Shown: positions 16,521 through 24,166 of the stretch, one piece after another
Position numbering within the stretch: position 1 is the first letter of the stretch
How the letters are laid out: the number at the start of each line of letters is the position of its first letter
Assembly: GCF_013820765.1 (NCBI RefSeq)
Contig: NZ_JABJVM010000004.1
Location: 1-64,000 of the forward strand
DNA length: 64,000 bases
Source of the DNA: Paenilisteria rustica
GTDB taxonomy: Bacteria > Bacillota > Bacilli > Lactobacillales > Listeriaceae
Direction of reading: 5' to 3'
Notes under the pieces: generated by a model
What the model saw: the letters and a program-made list of their open reading frames with translations, nothing else
The model's database searches: none
What the model was told of the DNA's origin: nothing
Program-made: the position numbers and the translations under genes

Positions 16521-16955
16521 TTATTTATTCGCATCTGGTGTATAGGAATCCATTATTTTATCTTTCAACTCCTGCATTTCTTTTTCTTTTTTCTCTGCCT
16601 CTTGCTCTCGCTGTTCTTGCAATTTGATTTGTAATTCTTCTTGGAGTTCAGCCGCTCGTTCTGCGCTTCGTTGTTGTCTTTCTTTTTCCTCGTTTGCCTG
16701 CATTCCGCTCTGATAAGTCGTTCCAAATATAACTGCTCCAACGCATACATAGAGAACCAGTACGCCGTATATCAAGCCATTTTTAGGCTTAGCATTTTTA
16801 TCGCTGTACTGAAATTTAATGAACCAAGCTACCGCGCTCAATGCAATTAGATAGAAAATTAACGGTTGCGGTGGTATATCATTAACCCCTAAAATAATAA
16901 TTCCTGTAATAGTGCACAACCCTGCGATACTAACAAATATAATGTTTTTCTTCAT
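16521..16955 (-). CDS. Membrane protein with charged coiled-coil tail
   Basis: A 144-aa protein starting MKKNIIFVSIAG at 16955, with GGGGG before it; the upstream extension to 17057 has no ribosome site and overlaps the end of the neighbouring gene region. Three hydrophobic segments (about 4-24, 28-45, 58-80) are followed by a long Glu/Gln/Lys/Arg-rich helix (about 88-135) likely to form a coiled coil. It lies downstream of the TPR-like gene at 17065-18177 in the toxin island. Not recognised. Confidence 0.55.
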   Translation of the reverse strand: MKKNIIFVSIAGLCTITGIIILGVNDIPPQPLIFYLIALSAVAWFIKFQYSDKNAKPKNGLIYGVLVLYVCVGAVIFGTTYQSGMQANEEKERQQRSAERAAELQEELQIKLQEQREQEAEKKEKEMQELKDKIMDSYTPDANK

Positions 16956-17064
16956 ATTTTCCCCCGTTTTCTGATACGTAGCCTCCATATAGCTTAGACC
17001 CATTCGTATTTTAAACTGGCGGAGTATCCAAATATTGAATACCACGCCAGCGCTCAACCTAAAT

Positions 17065-18177
17065 TCAAACCTTTGCTAACCTTCTATCTACAAAATCATA
17101 AAAAGCTTGGCTAAAATCTCCATCCTTAGTTAACGCTTGTTTATTTTCTGTGAAGTAGCTAATCATGGTGTTGAGACATTCGTCTTTAGGAATTGTAATG
17201 ACAGCGTTTGGAAAGTGTTTTTTACTAACCTGCCACACAAAATTATCCGCAATGTCTTTAAAATCCTTATTTTCGCGTAATTTATCTGCTAGGATTACAA
17301 GTTCCAAATGCGCCATGTAATTATCTAGTGACTCTTGAAACCCATCCGTTAAAGCATCTGGATTTTTTCTCCTAAAGTGTTTTGTTCCTTTATTATATAT
17401 TTGTGTACTCTGGTTTCTTAAAGTTTCCAATTCTCCTCCTTTAAAATATTCATCTAAGGATTCGAATAAATTTTTACTTACTAATTCAGAATAAAAACTA
17501 ATGAGTATATTACATGCAGAATCTTCAAAATCAGTACCTTTTTCATCTTGCACGGCCTGTATCAAATATGGTTCTGAATCTTCCAATGGTCTATAGTTTT
17601 GTGGACTTCTTTTTTTAAAATCAGTACTACTTAGTTCATTTTTTATAAAGCTTCCATAATTCAAAGCTGCCAGTGATTGATGCTTTGCAGTTGCAACTTC
17701 ATATAATTCAATTATTCTACCCACTATATTTTCGAACTCTTTATCTTTGATTGAATAACAAGTGTCATAAATATCCGCAAGTCGTGACTCAGCATTCTTT
17801 TGACCTTGTTGTACACATTTCTCACTTGAATCAATCCATTTTTTAAACCATTTATTCTGCTTAAGCGCAGCATTATAATTCTCATGATGCACGTAATAAT
17901 ATGATAGACTCTCAGAATAATCTTTATCTGCGTTTTCCAGATTATCTGCAATTGCATCACTTAATATCTTTTCGCCAGCTTCCCCCTCCCCTAGAACCAT
18001 TAAGAAGCTTCCTAACATGCCCGGTGGAACCGCTTTGTTCTGTACTCCTGCCATGATATTTTCCCGATACCTTTTAATTTCATTAGGACTTGCATGTATC
18101 CAATCGTCTACTGTCCCATACATTTTTTGAGCATTAATATTGCTGATTCCACCAAATAATTTCTTAAAAAAAGTCAT
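17065..18177 (-). CDS. Hypothetical soluble helical-repeat protein, candidate immunity or accessory factor
   Basis: A 370-aa protein with no signal or membrane segment, predicted almost entirely helical with TPR/SEL-like character (for example SESLSYYYVHHENYNAALKQNKW and EVATAKHQSLAALNYGSF read as paired helices). It starts 19 bp downstream of the T7SS toxin-like gene 18197-19882 with a GAGGTG site, which is the usual position of an immunity gene. Size is large for immunity, so an adaptor or chaperone role is also possible. No family recognised. Confidence 0.6.
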   Translation of the reverse strand: MTFFKKLFGGISNINAQKMYGTVDDWIHASPNEIKRYRENIMAGVQNKAVPPGMLGSFLMVLGEGEAGEKILSDAIADNLENADKDYSESLSYYYVHHENYNAALKQNKWFKKWIDSSEKCVQQGQKNAESRLADIYDTCYSIKDKEFENIVGRIIELYEVATAKHQSLAALNYGSFIKNELSSTDFKKRSPQNYRPLEDSEPYLIQAVQDEKGTDFEDSACNILISFYSELVSKNLFESLDEYFKGGELETLRNQSTQIYNKGTKHFRRKNPDALTDGFQESLDNYMAHLELVILADKLRENKDFKDIADNFVWQVSKKHFPNAVITIPKDECLNTMISYFTENKQALTKDGDFSQAFYDFVDRRLAKV

Positions 18178-18196
18178 TTAAGCACCTCACTTATTT

Positions 18197-19882
18197 CTAT
18201 TTCCCGAATATTTCAATACCCCGTAAATTGTTAGGAATCTTTAATTTATCATATACATCATTCCATAATTGTTCTGGGACACCATCTTTTATTAATTTTG
18301 AAGTTGTATCCTCTGCGAGTCCTTTTAAACGCATTGCTTGCGAGTCAGTCATTACATTAGTTGTAGAAATCTTAGCCTTATTAAAGTTTGTTATCTTCTC
18401 TTGAAAATTACGTATGACAGCCTGGTCATCAATGTCTATGTCCATTCCAGGATTCCATTTTTGAATCCCAATCCCCGTAAACGCATCATCCCCAACGCCA
18501 TGCGGCAACTGGAAATCATAATATTTATTAATAATCGCCAAATCTTCTGCCGAGAACCCCCCGCCAAGTTGCGACGACAAATTCTCTAGTCGACTTCGCT
18601 GTACACCATGTAGCTCATTAAAATCTCCAGCCGCAAAATAATCATGCCATCCTCGACCTAGGCTTGACTCATCAACCGATGCTGCCACACGTCTCACGTT
18701 AAACTTACTAATAACCTTCGACGCTATCATCCCGATTCCTTTTTCTCCACCGATTAAAGTCGCTCCAAGTAAGGGATTTCCCATAGTCGTCATTGTGAGC
18801 TGAATTTTGTCTGCTGCATACGCAATTTTTTCTCCTGCTCCCTGTGCTATTTTTAATGTACTTGCTAAGTTCGAGCCTTCTCGTAGCGAACTCCCTAATT
18901 TTGTCACAATTGCTCCAGCTCCAAAAGATAACGCTGACGCCACGAAATCCACACCTAACCAAACTTTATCCTCCGTACTTAACACTTCACCTGTTATACG
19001 ATTTGTTCCAGTAATAATTCCGTCAATAGCCTTTGCTCCAAGATATGCAACTGCTGCTGTAGCTATAACTAATGTCGCTCCACAAGTAAAAACAGCAGAT
19101 GCCACAAGTGCTAAACCAACAACCACACTTACCCCAATATCCACCCATTTCAACCAGCCCGCATTATTTTCATGCCAGGTTGATTTCAGCTCTTCGAATT
19201 CGCCTAATTGAGTCGGGAAAAAAGCTCTCACCAGTTCGTCATTACTCATGCCTTTAAGTTCTTTAATGGTTTCTTTATCTGTAATTTCACCACTATCCAT
19301 AAGCTCATTTATTAATTTTAAGCGCTCGTCATATAATAATTTAGTCGCTTTAATTGGACTATCGCTGGAATTAAGTATTTGATCTAGTGTGTATTTTTTC
19401 TGTGTTGTGTATGTTGAGGTCATTCCTGAATAAGGATCTGTTGTTGTATACGTTTCGCTAAATGTCAGTTTGTCTGTTTTATATGCATTCTTGCCTTCGT
19501 TCACGTTATCAAGTTTTTTAACTGCGTCATTCATCGCTTGTGTGATTTTCCCGTCGATATTTTGCAATACTTCTTTATGCACACGCCCGGCTAATGTTAC
19601 GAGTTCATTCGCGTGTTGGTATTTTTTCTCTAGTCCACTTTTTCCTTTGCTAGCGGATAGAGTCGATGTTCCTCGTGACGGGAATAAATCAGACAAACCC
19701 TGACTTCTTAATTCCGATTTCACTTCTTCAATACCTTCTAAAATTTCACCAATTCGTTTTACAGCGTAGGATTCTGGCGTTTCTGTTGAGTATGAAGGAT
19801 AGTACGATCCTGTGTAACTATAACCGCTGCTACCGCCATTACTACTTTCCCAGAGAGACTTATCACTTTTATACATTGCCAT
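18197..19882 (-). CDS. T7SS polymorphic toxin-like effector 2, C-terminal domain unknown
   Basis: A 561-aa protein with effector architecture: a Ser/Tyr/Gly-rich N-terminus, a helical region (about 40-250), a hydrophobic pre-toxin segment (about 255-310, VVVGLALVASAVFTCGATL, then DGIITGTNRITGEVLSTEDKV) characteristic of the PT-TG domain of Gram-positive toxins, and a C-terminal region from about 400 that I do not recognise (conserved-looking SLGRGWHDYFAAGDF and WNPGMDIDID). It has no signal peptide, consistent with T7SS export. Candidate immunity or accessory gene 17065-18177 follows. A helical remnant gene (19893-20213) precedes it, where a partner gene would be expected. Confidence 0.7.
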   Translation of the reverse strand: MAMYKSDKSLWESSNGGSSGYSYTGSYYPSYSTETPESYAVKRIGEILEGIEEVKSELRSQGLSDLFPSRGTSTLSASKGKSGLEKKYQHANELVTLAGRVHKEVLQNIDGKITQAMNDAVKKLDNVNEGKNAYKTDKLTFSETYTTTDPYSGMTSTYTTQKKYTLDQILNSSDSPIKATKLLYDERLKLINELMDSGEITDKETIKELKGMSNDELVRAFFPTQLGEFEELKSTWHENNAGWLKWVDIGVSVVVGLALVASAVFTCGATLVIATAAVAYLGAKAIDGIITGTNRITGEVLSTEDKVWLGVDFVASALSFGAGAIVTKLGSSLREGSNLASTLKIAQGAGEKIAYAADKIQLTMTTMGNPLLGATLIGGEKGIGMIASKVISKFNVRRVAASVDESSLGRGWHDYFAAGDFNELHGVQRSRLENLSSQLGGGFSAEDLAIINKYYDFQLPHGVGDDAFTGIGIQKWNPGMDIDIDDQAVIRNFQEKITNFNKAKISTTNVMTDSQAMRLKGLAEDTTSKLIKDGVPEQLWNDVYDKLKIPNNLRGIEIFGK

Positions 19883-19892
19883 ATCGTACCCC

Positions 19893-20213
19893 CTATTTAT
19901 TTTCTTTCATGTAGGTTTTCACTTGGTCGATCACTGCGTTAGGATCTTGCTCACACGCTAATTTGAAATCGGCGTTTGTCCCTGGCTCATTCAATATCGC
20001 ATTTACCACCTGCATCGCTAGCATTTTATCCGTGTCAATCATTGATTTATATGTGTTTTCTGTTTGAATCGATAAAACTTCTGCTAATGTTTGGAGTGTC
20101 TGCGCTTTATCAAAATCCGCTGGGAAATGATCCAGCGTAAAGCCACGATTCACATGCTCCGGCAGACTCTGCATCACGTCCTGCACAAACACAAGCGAAA
20201 CCCTGTACTCACT
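19893..20213 (-). pseudogene. essC fragment fused to the tail of another small gene (recombination scar)
   Basis: Plus-strand positions 20105-20213 correspond to essC positions 27278-27452 with an internal 66-bp gap; translated, SLVFVQDVMQSLPEHV is joined in frame to NRGFTLDHFPADFDK, skipping 22 EssC residues. The gap is bounded by a short TTCAC repeat. The frame then continues as unrelated sequence (AQTLQTLAEVLSIQTENTYK to TYMKENK) up to 19893. No proper start is present: an in-frame TGA lies just upstream and the only starts are internal GTG/ATG codons. It ends 11 bp before the effector gene 18197-19882, so it probably replaced the 5' part of that effector's partner gene. Confidence 0.8.
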
Positions 20214-20229
20214 TCAATAAATCTCATAA

Positions 20230-20257
20230 AAAGTGCTAGAGAAACCTCTAACACTTT
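20230..20257 (-). terminator. Orphan terminator-like hairpin
   Basis: Twelve-bp arms (20230-20241 and 20246-20257, one mismatch) with a 4-base loop, followed on the minus strand by TTTTT. No gene upstream on that strand uses it, because the Imm74-like gene is already followed by the hairpin at 20581-20636. It is probably left from a lost gene. Confidence 0.6.
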
Positions 20258-20314
20258 AGTTATTCAATATTCTTCCTCATTCTAAGATTCGGTTTAGTTA
20301 AGACCTTATAAATT

Positions 20315-20572
20315 TTGTTCGAAAATGTGTTACCATTCCATTCTGACATTAACCTTTTGGATACCTCTAAAGAGGATATACAGAATTTAACTAAAGAGGA
20401 AGCAAAGAAACTCTCAGCTTCACTAATGCAAAATATGAACACTATTCTTGAAGCTGGAAAAGAGAAATTTAATATGACAGATGACGAAATGGAAGTCATG
20501 AAGGTACTTGTCATAAAACAATTTCTAAAGGAAGCAGAAGAAAAAGAGAAAAAAGACTTTTCTAATCCATAA
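20315..20572 (+). CDS. Small charged helical protein or gene remnant on the plus strand
   Basis: An 85-codon frame whose only early start is TTG at 20315 and which lacks a clear ribosome site; an in-frame TAA lies directly upstream. The product is helical and rich in Lys/Glu (TKEEAKKLSASLMQNMNTIL, then MTDDEMEVMKVLVIKQFL). A strong terminator follows 9 bp after the stop, which supports a real gene end. It is the only plus-strand gene in the island and is most likely the 3' part of a decayed gene. Unrecognised. Confidence 0.4.
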   Translation: MFENVLPFHSDINLLDTSKEDIQNLTKEEAKKLSASLMQNMNTILEAGKEKFNMTDDEMEVMKVLVIKQFLKEAEEKEKKDFSNP

Positions 20573-20580
20573 AACACTAT

Positions 20581-20636
20581 AAAGAAAGTCAATAGACCGC
20601 TAGGCTCTCCTAACGTCGCTATTGACTTTCTTTATT
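20581..20636. terminator. Strong bidirectional terminator
   Basis: Perfect 15-bp arms (20581-20595 and 20619-20633, AAAGAAAGTCAATAG against CTATTGACTTTCTTT) with a TAGG/CCTA inner pairing. The A/T-rich ends suit termination on both strands, serving the plus-strand frame at 20315-20572 and the minus-strand toxin-immunity pair. Confidence 0.8.
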
Positions 20637-20725
20637 GGGCATGTGCTTTTGTCAGTGCCTGAGGAACTCACGAAATAGCTAGTACTTTGACTTGTTCCTC
20701 GAGCCTTTTCAGCATAACATGCCCA
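20636..20725. other. Nested inverted repeats, possible structured RNA
   Basis: Outer arms TGGGCATGT (20636-20644) and ACATGCCCA (20717-20725) enclose inner arms GAGGAAC (20661-20667) and GTTCCTC (20694-20700); both pairs are perfect and nested with equal 16-base strands between them. No coding frame covers the region. The remaining bases to 20875 are AT-rich and show nothing else. Confidence 0.45.
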
Positions 20726-20875
20726 CCGTTTGCTTTAGCATTTTAATTTGTTCTTTCAAATTTTTTCTACTTCACCCTCAGAATCTAGCAAAATAGCGTA
20801 TTAAAAACCTAATTCCTTCGTTAAAAGTTGTTTTACCACACAGAATTAACCGATTACTCTAATTCTAATACTTTT

Positions 20876-21109
20876 TTATTCAAATGAAATTTGTACTGTG
20901 TTTTCATTTGTATTCTGTTTTACCTGTTGAATAATCTCTTGCACTTCAGCTTCGGAAAGCTTTTCATCTTCATGTGGCGGTTCCCAATTCTTCATAGAAT
21001 CTTTGAATACAACAAATTGACCTCCCACTAACATTTCTCCGTCTGCTTTCACCGCATACCCATTCTCTAAATCAAATTTCACATGTGAACTACTACCTGT
21101 AATTTTCAT
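20876..21109 (-). CDS. Imm74-like immunity protein
   Basis: A 77-aa cytoplasmic protein of the size and pattern I associate with the Imm74 family: a short N-terminal beta-rich part (VKFDLENGYAVKADGEML), FVVFKDSMKNWEPPHEDE with the typical W-E-P-P, then an acidic helix (LSEAEVQEIIQQVKQ). It starts 6 bp after the stop of the toxin gene 21115-22794 with a GAGG site, so it is probably the cognate immunity protein of that toxin. The family name is from memory and needs a profile search. Confidence 0.7.
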   Translation of the reverse strand: MKITGSSSHVKFDLENGYAVKADGEMLVGGQFVVFKDSMKNWEPPHEDEKLSEAEVQEIIQQVKQNTNENTVQISFE

Positions 21110-21114
21110 TTAAC

Positions 21115-22794
21115 TTACTTCCTCTCAAAAATTATTTTTTCAATTCCTGTTTTAGGATCAATCATTGTTATTTTCGTTACTTTAGGATTATTTTTTAATC
21201 TAGGTAGCTCAACGTTTTCCCAAATATTCCCTTCCCTTAACTCTGAACCAACTACCGCACGAACTTCACCAGAAACTTGTTCTGCATACGAACCAGAAGC
21301 CAAATCCCAAGCTTTCATTGACTCAGGTTTATTAAAGTCCCATTCCGGCATTTTAATATTTTTATTCCCTATTGTTGATTCTAAAGTAACGCCACCTTTA
21401 CTTTTAGCTACATCAGCCGCTATATCAGCTCCACCAACGCCTTCTGTTCTACCAGACCAAAAGAATGCAGTATCTGGCTCTGTTTTCAATTTGGGATGAA
21501 TTTCATCAATATTAAACCCTTTAGCCCCACTGGCTTTCTCTATAACTCCATCATTACCACCAAACATCCCTTTCGCCATATTCTCAAATCGATGTGTATT
21601 CTCTGCAGCTCCAGGAGCAATGTGTACTGTACCAATATGTGTAGCCACTACTCGTGAACTCGCAATACTTTTAACTGTTGTTACAGCCTCATCGGTTAAC
21701 TTTCCAGTCTGGATTGCACCATTTCTTAGTTGTGTCTTGGCTGCATTTGTCGCTGAACTCGCTACATCACTTATAACCCTCGGCACATTCCGAATCCGCT
21801 CGGCACTCTCACGCAACGCTTGTTTCCCCATCGCGTCCAAATTCGACAATCCTTGCTGTGCAGTCTGCTTCAACGTCAACTTAGTGCCTACCTGCGTGGC
21901 ATCCAATGCCAATCCTCCAACCTTCGTCGCCGTACTAAACGCACGTATTCCTTTCACGCCTGGAATAATATCTAACACCGCAAACACACCACGTGTCGCG
22001 CGCTCGGTGCCGTCCATTTCTCGCCCAGTCATCCAGTCTTTTCCGGTCGCTGCACTGCTCAATTCCAGTGTACCATATGCAACGCCGAGTGCCAATCCTG
22101 CGGGTGGAAACACAATACTCACACCGATAATCACGACCGCAATCCCAATATCGCGCCAAAATTCACGGCTCTGCTGCTCATCCCGAATCGATTCGTACTC
22201 AAACGCATGCGAATTCGACACCGCTGATTGATACTGCTCATACGTGAATTCTTGGTCTGGATTTTGCTTACTATATTCTGCGAACTCGGCCTTCAAATTG
22301 TCAGCAAAAAAATTATCGCCTGCCATGATATCGCTCAAATTGATCTTGTCTTTTGGTACCGTCGTCGTTTGTGGCGTAGCTCCATATCCATATCCGTAAC
22401 CCGTCGTCACAATCGTCGTCGCGCCAATCGTGTTCTTCGTCTCGTAATTATCAATCGACAATGCTTCCATCTTCTCCACGAATTTATCCATGTCTTTATA
22501 AAACGGTTCATCAATCACGCGCTCGACCATACTTCCCGCTTCGCCTGCGTAATCATGCAACACTTCGATTTTCTCGAACATTTTTTGATACTTGCTCTCC
22601 ATGTCTGTAAAGGAGAACGAAATTACACCGTCTGGATCATCTTTACGAATATCATTTTGTGCGTCTTCAAAATTGCGATTGATGTCTTTCAAATGATCTG
22701 TCACACCTTTATCAAAACCAAAGCCTAAGCCTATGAGAGTTTTCAGCGCGCCTTTCGATTTATCCCAGGAACTATTTGTATATTTCACATCCAT
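21115..22794 (-). CDS. T7SS effector with pre-toxin TG domain and C-terminal ADP-ribosyl-cyclase-like (NADase) domain
   Basis: A 559-aa protein without signal peptide. The N-terminal helical region (about 1-130) probably binds the small partner proteins encoded upstream. A hydrophobic stretch (about 215-245) and a PT-TG segment (TGKDWMTGREMDGTERA, then VLDIIPGVKG, about 250-290) are typical of Gram-positive polymorphic toxins. The last 130 residues contain FFWSGR (about 444), GGVTLEST (Glu about 471) and IWENVELPRL (Glu about 528) in the order and spacing of the CD38/ADP-ribosyl cyclase family (WS, TLEDT and the catalytic Glu before VxxL). I infer NAD(P) hydrolysis or cyclization in a competitor. 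The Imm74-like gene follows by 6 bp. Confidence 0.75.
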   Translation of the reverse strand: MDVKYTNSSWDKSKGALKTLIGLGFGFDKGVTDHLKDINRNFEDAQNDIRKDDPDGVISFSFTDMESKYQKMFEKIEVLHDYAGEAGSMVERVIDEPFYKDMDKFVEKMEALSIDNYETKNTIGATTIVTTGYGYGYGATPQTTTVPKDKINLSDIMAGDNFFADNLKAEFAEYSKQNPDQEFTYEQYQSAVSNSHAFEYESIRDEQQSREFWRDIGIAVVIIGVSIVFPPAGLALGVAYGTLELSSAATGKDWMTGREMDGTERATRGVFAVLDIIPGVKGIRAFSTATKVGGLALDATQVGTKLTLKQTAQQGLSNLDAMGKQALRESAERIRNVPRVISDVASSATNAAKTQLRNGAIQTGKLTDEAVTTVKSIASSRVVATHIGTVHIAPGAAENTHRFENMAKGMFGGNDGVIEKASGAKGFNIDEIHPKLKTEPDTAFFWSGRTEGVGGADIAADVAKSKGGVTLESTIGNKNIKMPEWDFNKPESMKAWDLASGSYAEQVSGEVRAVVGSELREGNIWENVELPRLKNNPKVTKITMIDPKTGIEKIIFERK

Positions 22795-22809
22795 CTTCCG
22801 TGCCCCCTT

Positions 22810-23154
22810 CTACTCTGGCAAGTCTAATTTCGTATAAAATTCTTGGGCAAGTACCTCGTCTTGCTCCATCATCGTATTGATGGTATACGTGACAAGATTT
22901 TTGATTCGTGCATAATTATCATACAAATCCATCGCTTTTTTATTCGCGTCCTTGTAAACATCCATCGATTTCTTCGCTTCACCATCTTCATAAAATGTAA
23001 TCGTGGCAATTGAATCTGTCTTTGTATTTAACGTCTCCAACTCAAAAATAATCGCGTTTATCTTGTTGAGAATAGACAAAATCTCGTCGACGCTAATCGA
23101 TATATCTGCGGCACCGCCTCCAGCACCTGCTCCGTCCATTGCTACATTAGCCAT
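22810..23154 (-). CDS. Small helical T7SS partner protein
   Basis: A 114-aa protein starting MANVAMDGAGAGGG, chosen because GGAGG precedes ATG 23154; it overlaps the preceding gene by 8 bp. A Gly/Ala N-terminus is followed by two or three long amphipathic helices (SVDEILSILNKINAIIFELETLNTK, read in parts, and YKDANKKAMDLYDNYARI). It lies 15 bp before the toxin gene 21115-22794. Its position and helical nature fit a WXG100-like or Lap-type partner that guides the toxin to EssC; it has no clear WXG motif. Confidence 0.65.
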   Translation of the reverse strand: MANVAMDGAGAGGGAADISISVDEILSILNKINAIIFELETLNTKTDSIATITFYEDGEAKKSMDVYKDANKKAMDLYDNYARIKNLVTYTINTMMEQDEVLAQEFYTKLDLPE

Positions 23155-23863
23155 GTTGCGCCACCTCCTTGTACGGGAATTCCATTTCGTCAAATACGAG
23201 CTTCATCAACCAATATTGGCTCACGTGATGGTATTGTTGCCGCGCGACATCTAGCGAAATCAGCTTGTCGCCATATAAGAAAAATAGCCAGTTTTGATAG
23301 AAGCTTGGTTCGGTCATTTCGGCTGGGTATTTGTCTAAATGAAAAACTTCGAAATTGAAAACTGGTTCGCTTAATTCCATCGCCTTGATTTCGTTTTTTT
23401 CTTGGTTGCTGATTCCGTTGATTAGGAAAGTTTTCTCATCGGCGCCTGGTTCGCGTGCGATTAACGGAAAACCATCGTATAGCACTTTTAAGGCGTGTGC
23501 TTTGGACAGAACGAGTAAGCGGTAGTATTTGTTTTTCTCGGCTTCGATGAGGAGGACGACTTCTTCGGTGTTGTCTTCTTGGAACGAGAACATGATGTTA
23601 TTGCAGCGTACGTATTTCTTGCTTCGGTGGTACGCGGATAGTTTGTTGATAACGAAGGCGCCACTTTTTGTGACAGCGCCTTCTGGTGTTAGGATTTCTT
23701 TTGCGATGAGTTGTTGTTGCGCGTATGCCATCGGGTCATCATCGCGTAAAATAAACACTTCTTTGCCGGGAAAACCGAATAGGACATTGCCATCCGTTGC
23801 GGCAAGAAGGAGATACATTTCTTCGAGGCTAAAATAATCATTAGGATCAAGTTGTTGCGTCAT
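23147..23863 (-). CDS. T7SS-associated protein, DUF5081-like
   Basis: A 238-aa soluble alpha/beta protein (SLEEMYLLLAATDGNVLFGF at the start; EEVVLLIEAEKNKYYRLLVL centrally). In Listeria T7SS loci a protein of this size between the WXG-like gene and the toxin is annotated, as I recall, as DUF5081, and it is reminiscent of mycobacterial EspG chaperones in size and position; this is from memory. Neighbours overlap by 4 bp upstream and 8 bp downstream, so it is tightly coupled with the partner genes. A chaperone role for the effector is inference. Confidence 0.65.
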   Translation of the reverse strand: MTQQLDPNDYFSLEEMYLLLAATDGNVLFGFPGKEVFILRDDDPMAYAQQQLIAKEILTPEGAVTKSGAFVINKLSAYHRSKKYVRCNNIMFSFQEDNTEEVVLLIEAEKNKYYRLLVLSKAHALKVLYDGFPLIAREPGADEKTFLINGISNQEKNEIKAMELSEPVFNFEVFHLDKYPAEMTEPSFYQNWLFFLYGDKLISLDVARQQYHHVSQYWLMKLVFDEMEFPYKEVAQHG

Positions 23864-24162
23864 AGATTTTTGACCTCCCGTAACTTGGATTCGCTGTCGT
23901 AGGCTTCGATGTATGTCTCTAGATTTTCTAAAGCTTTCGTTTGTTCTTCCATCGCGGATTTCACGTCTTTATGATATTGCACGATGATATCCAAGTAAGC
24001 GACGAATGCTTTCTTGGATTTCCCTTTCCATGTGACGCCATTGACGAAACTTTGTAAACTTGTGGCATCGGTATAACTATTTTTTAATGCTGTGTCGATT
24101 TCTTTTGCTATCGCTTTGGCTTCTCCCACTTTATCTCCGTATATCGTAACTTTATCAGCCAT
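23860..24162 (-). CDS. WXG100-like small partner protein, DUF5344-like
   Basis: A 100-aa protein starting MADKVTIYGDK at ATG 24162 (GGAGGG site); the upstream open extension overlaps the previous gene. Two helices are joined by VTWKGKSKKAF, a WxG-type turn as in WXG100 proteins. It corresponds in place and form to the Lap-type proteins (LXG-associated alpha-helical) that bind LXG toxins and direct them to the T7SS. It overlaps the DUF5081-like gene by 4 bp. Confidence 0.75.
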   Translation of the reverse strand: MADKVTIYGDKVGEAKAIAKEIDTALKNSYTDATSLQSFVNGVTWKGKSKKAFVAYLDIIVQYHKDVKSAMEEQTKALENLETYIEAYDSESKLREVKNL

Positions 24163-24166
24163 TTGC

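Noticed and set aside
20655-20676. CUGAGGA...CGAAA resembling a hammerhead ribozyme core
   Set aside because: There is no stem II between the two core strands and no suitable cleavage triplet arrangement; probably chance within the nested repeat.
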